NCBI GenBank assembly: GCA_965153355.1
Contig: OZ231127.1
Coordinates: 47,058,001-47,122,000 of the forward strand
Reading direction: 5' to 3'
DNA length: 64,000 nucleotides
Source of the DNA: Flaccisagitta enflata
Lineage: Eukaryota > Chaetognatha > Sagittoidea > Aphragmophora
Shown here: one piece after another, positions 63,853 through 64,000 of the stretch
How positions within the stretch are numbered: position 1 is the stretch's first letter
How the letters are laid out: every line of letters begins with the position of its first letter
Notes under the pieces: generated by a model
Database searches by the model: none
Seen by the model: the letters and a program-made list of their open reading frames with translations, nothing else
What the model was told of the DNA's origin: nothing
Translations under genes and position numbers: made by a program

Positions 63853-64000
63853 GTTGATGAGATTGACATAATGAACTTCTCATATCGACCCAGTTCGATT
63901 TTGAGGGCAAATGCACTCAAAAATAAGTCGTTCATTCTATTTTCAAATTTATAGTTTAAGTTAAAGTTAAGTCGACTGCTCGCGACTGGATAACCCGCTA

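Overview
This window is nuclear DNA from an invertebrate animal. The evidence is spliced genes with GT-AG introns, a C/EBP-type bZIP factor, a peptide-receptor-like GPCR, a non-LTR retrotransposon, and very heavy loads of microsatellites, minisatellites and foldback elements. No bacterial operons, rRNA or convincing tRNA genes are seen. I cannot fix the phylum from sequence alone; a marine invertebrate is plausible but is inference.

Genes, left to right. (1) A five-exon minus-strand gene (5097 to 1028) reads through cleanly phased exons into a 226-residue secreted SnoaL-like (NTF2-fold) protein. (2) A minus-strand three-exon GPCR (15178 to 12072) has TM1 in exon 1, TM2 and the TM3 cysteine in exon 2, and TM3 to TM7 in exon 3. 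(3) A plus-strand two-exon gene (20130 to 29266) encodes a 1369-residue protein with a possible myristoylation start, leucine-rich repeats, Roc GTPase, COR-like region, a HEPN-like helical domain with an intact RX4H motif, and ubiquitin-like C-terminal segments. Its 5 kb intron is filled almost entirely by one giant foldback element. (4) A 5'-truncated non-LTR retrotransposon ORF (39761 to 36963, minus) has endonuclease and reverse transcriptase. (5) A C/EBP-like bZIP gene lies on the minus strand (47836 to 46919). (6) A plus-strand low-complexity reading frame (55833 to 57974) of unknown function has poly-Asn and poly-Gln tracts and a degenerate K-G-G-A-x-D-V repeat.

The rest is repeats. Two families dominate. 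Family S has a short terminal hairpin (type AGTCGCG-loop-CGCGACT), GTCC/GTCG/GTTG tetranucleotide runs and a GGCCGGATACACGG end; an empty site elsewhere in the window shows a 5-bp target duplication. Family F is a foldback with GGGCAGCGGCCCC...GGGCCGATGACCTATG arms, a 20-22 bp tandem array in the middle, and a GGGTACCGCTGACC...ACGCTTTTGCG tail. Both carry internal tandem arrays that differ from copy to copy. There are also TA-flanked MITEs (two pogo/Tigger-like loci, one nested in the other), several long-armed palindromes (8.0-9.6, 24.0-24.7, 40.3-42.5 and 49.5-52.9 kb), and long AAC/GTT, GT, GA/CA, GAT and CTT microsatellites. Some of these are translated into poly-Asn, poly-Gln or poly-Gly in the genes.

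The genes do not form a pathway. The most interesting one is the LRR-Roc-COR-HEPN-UBL protein, whose architecture suggests a GTPase-switched sensor with a possible RNase effector.
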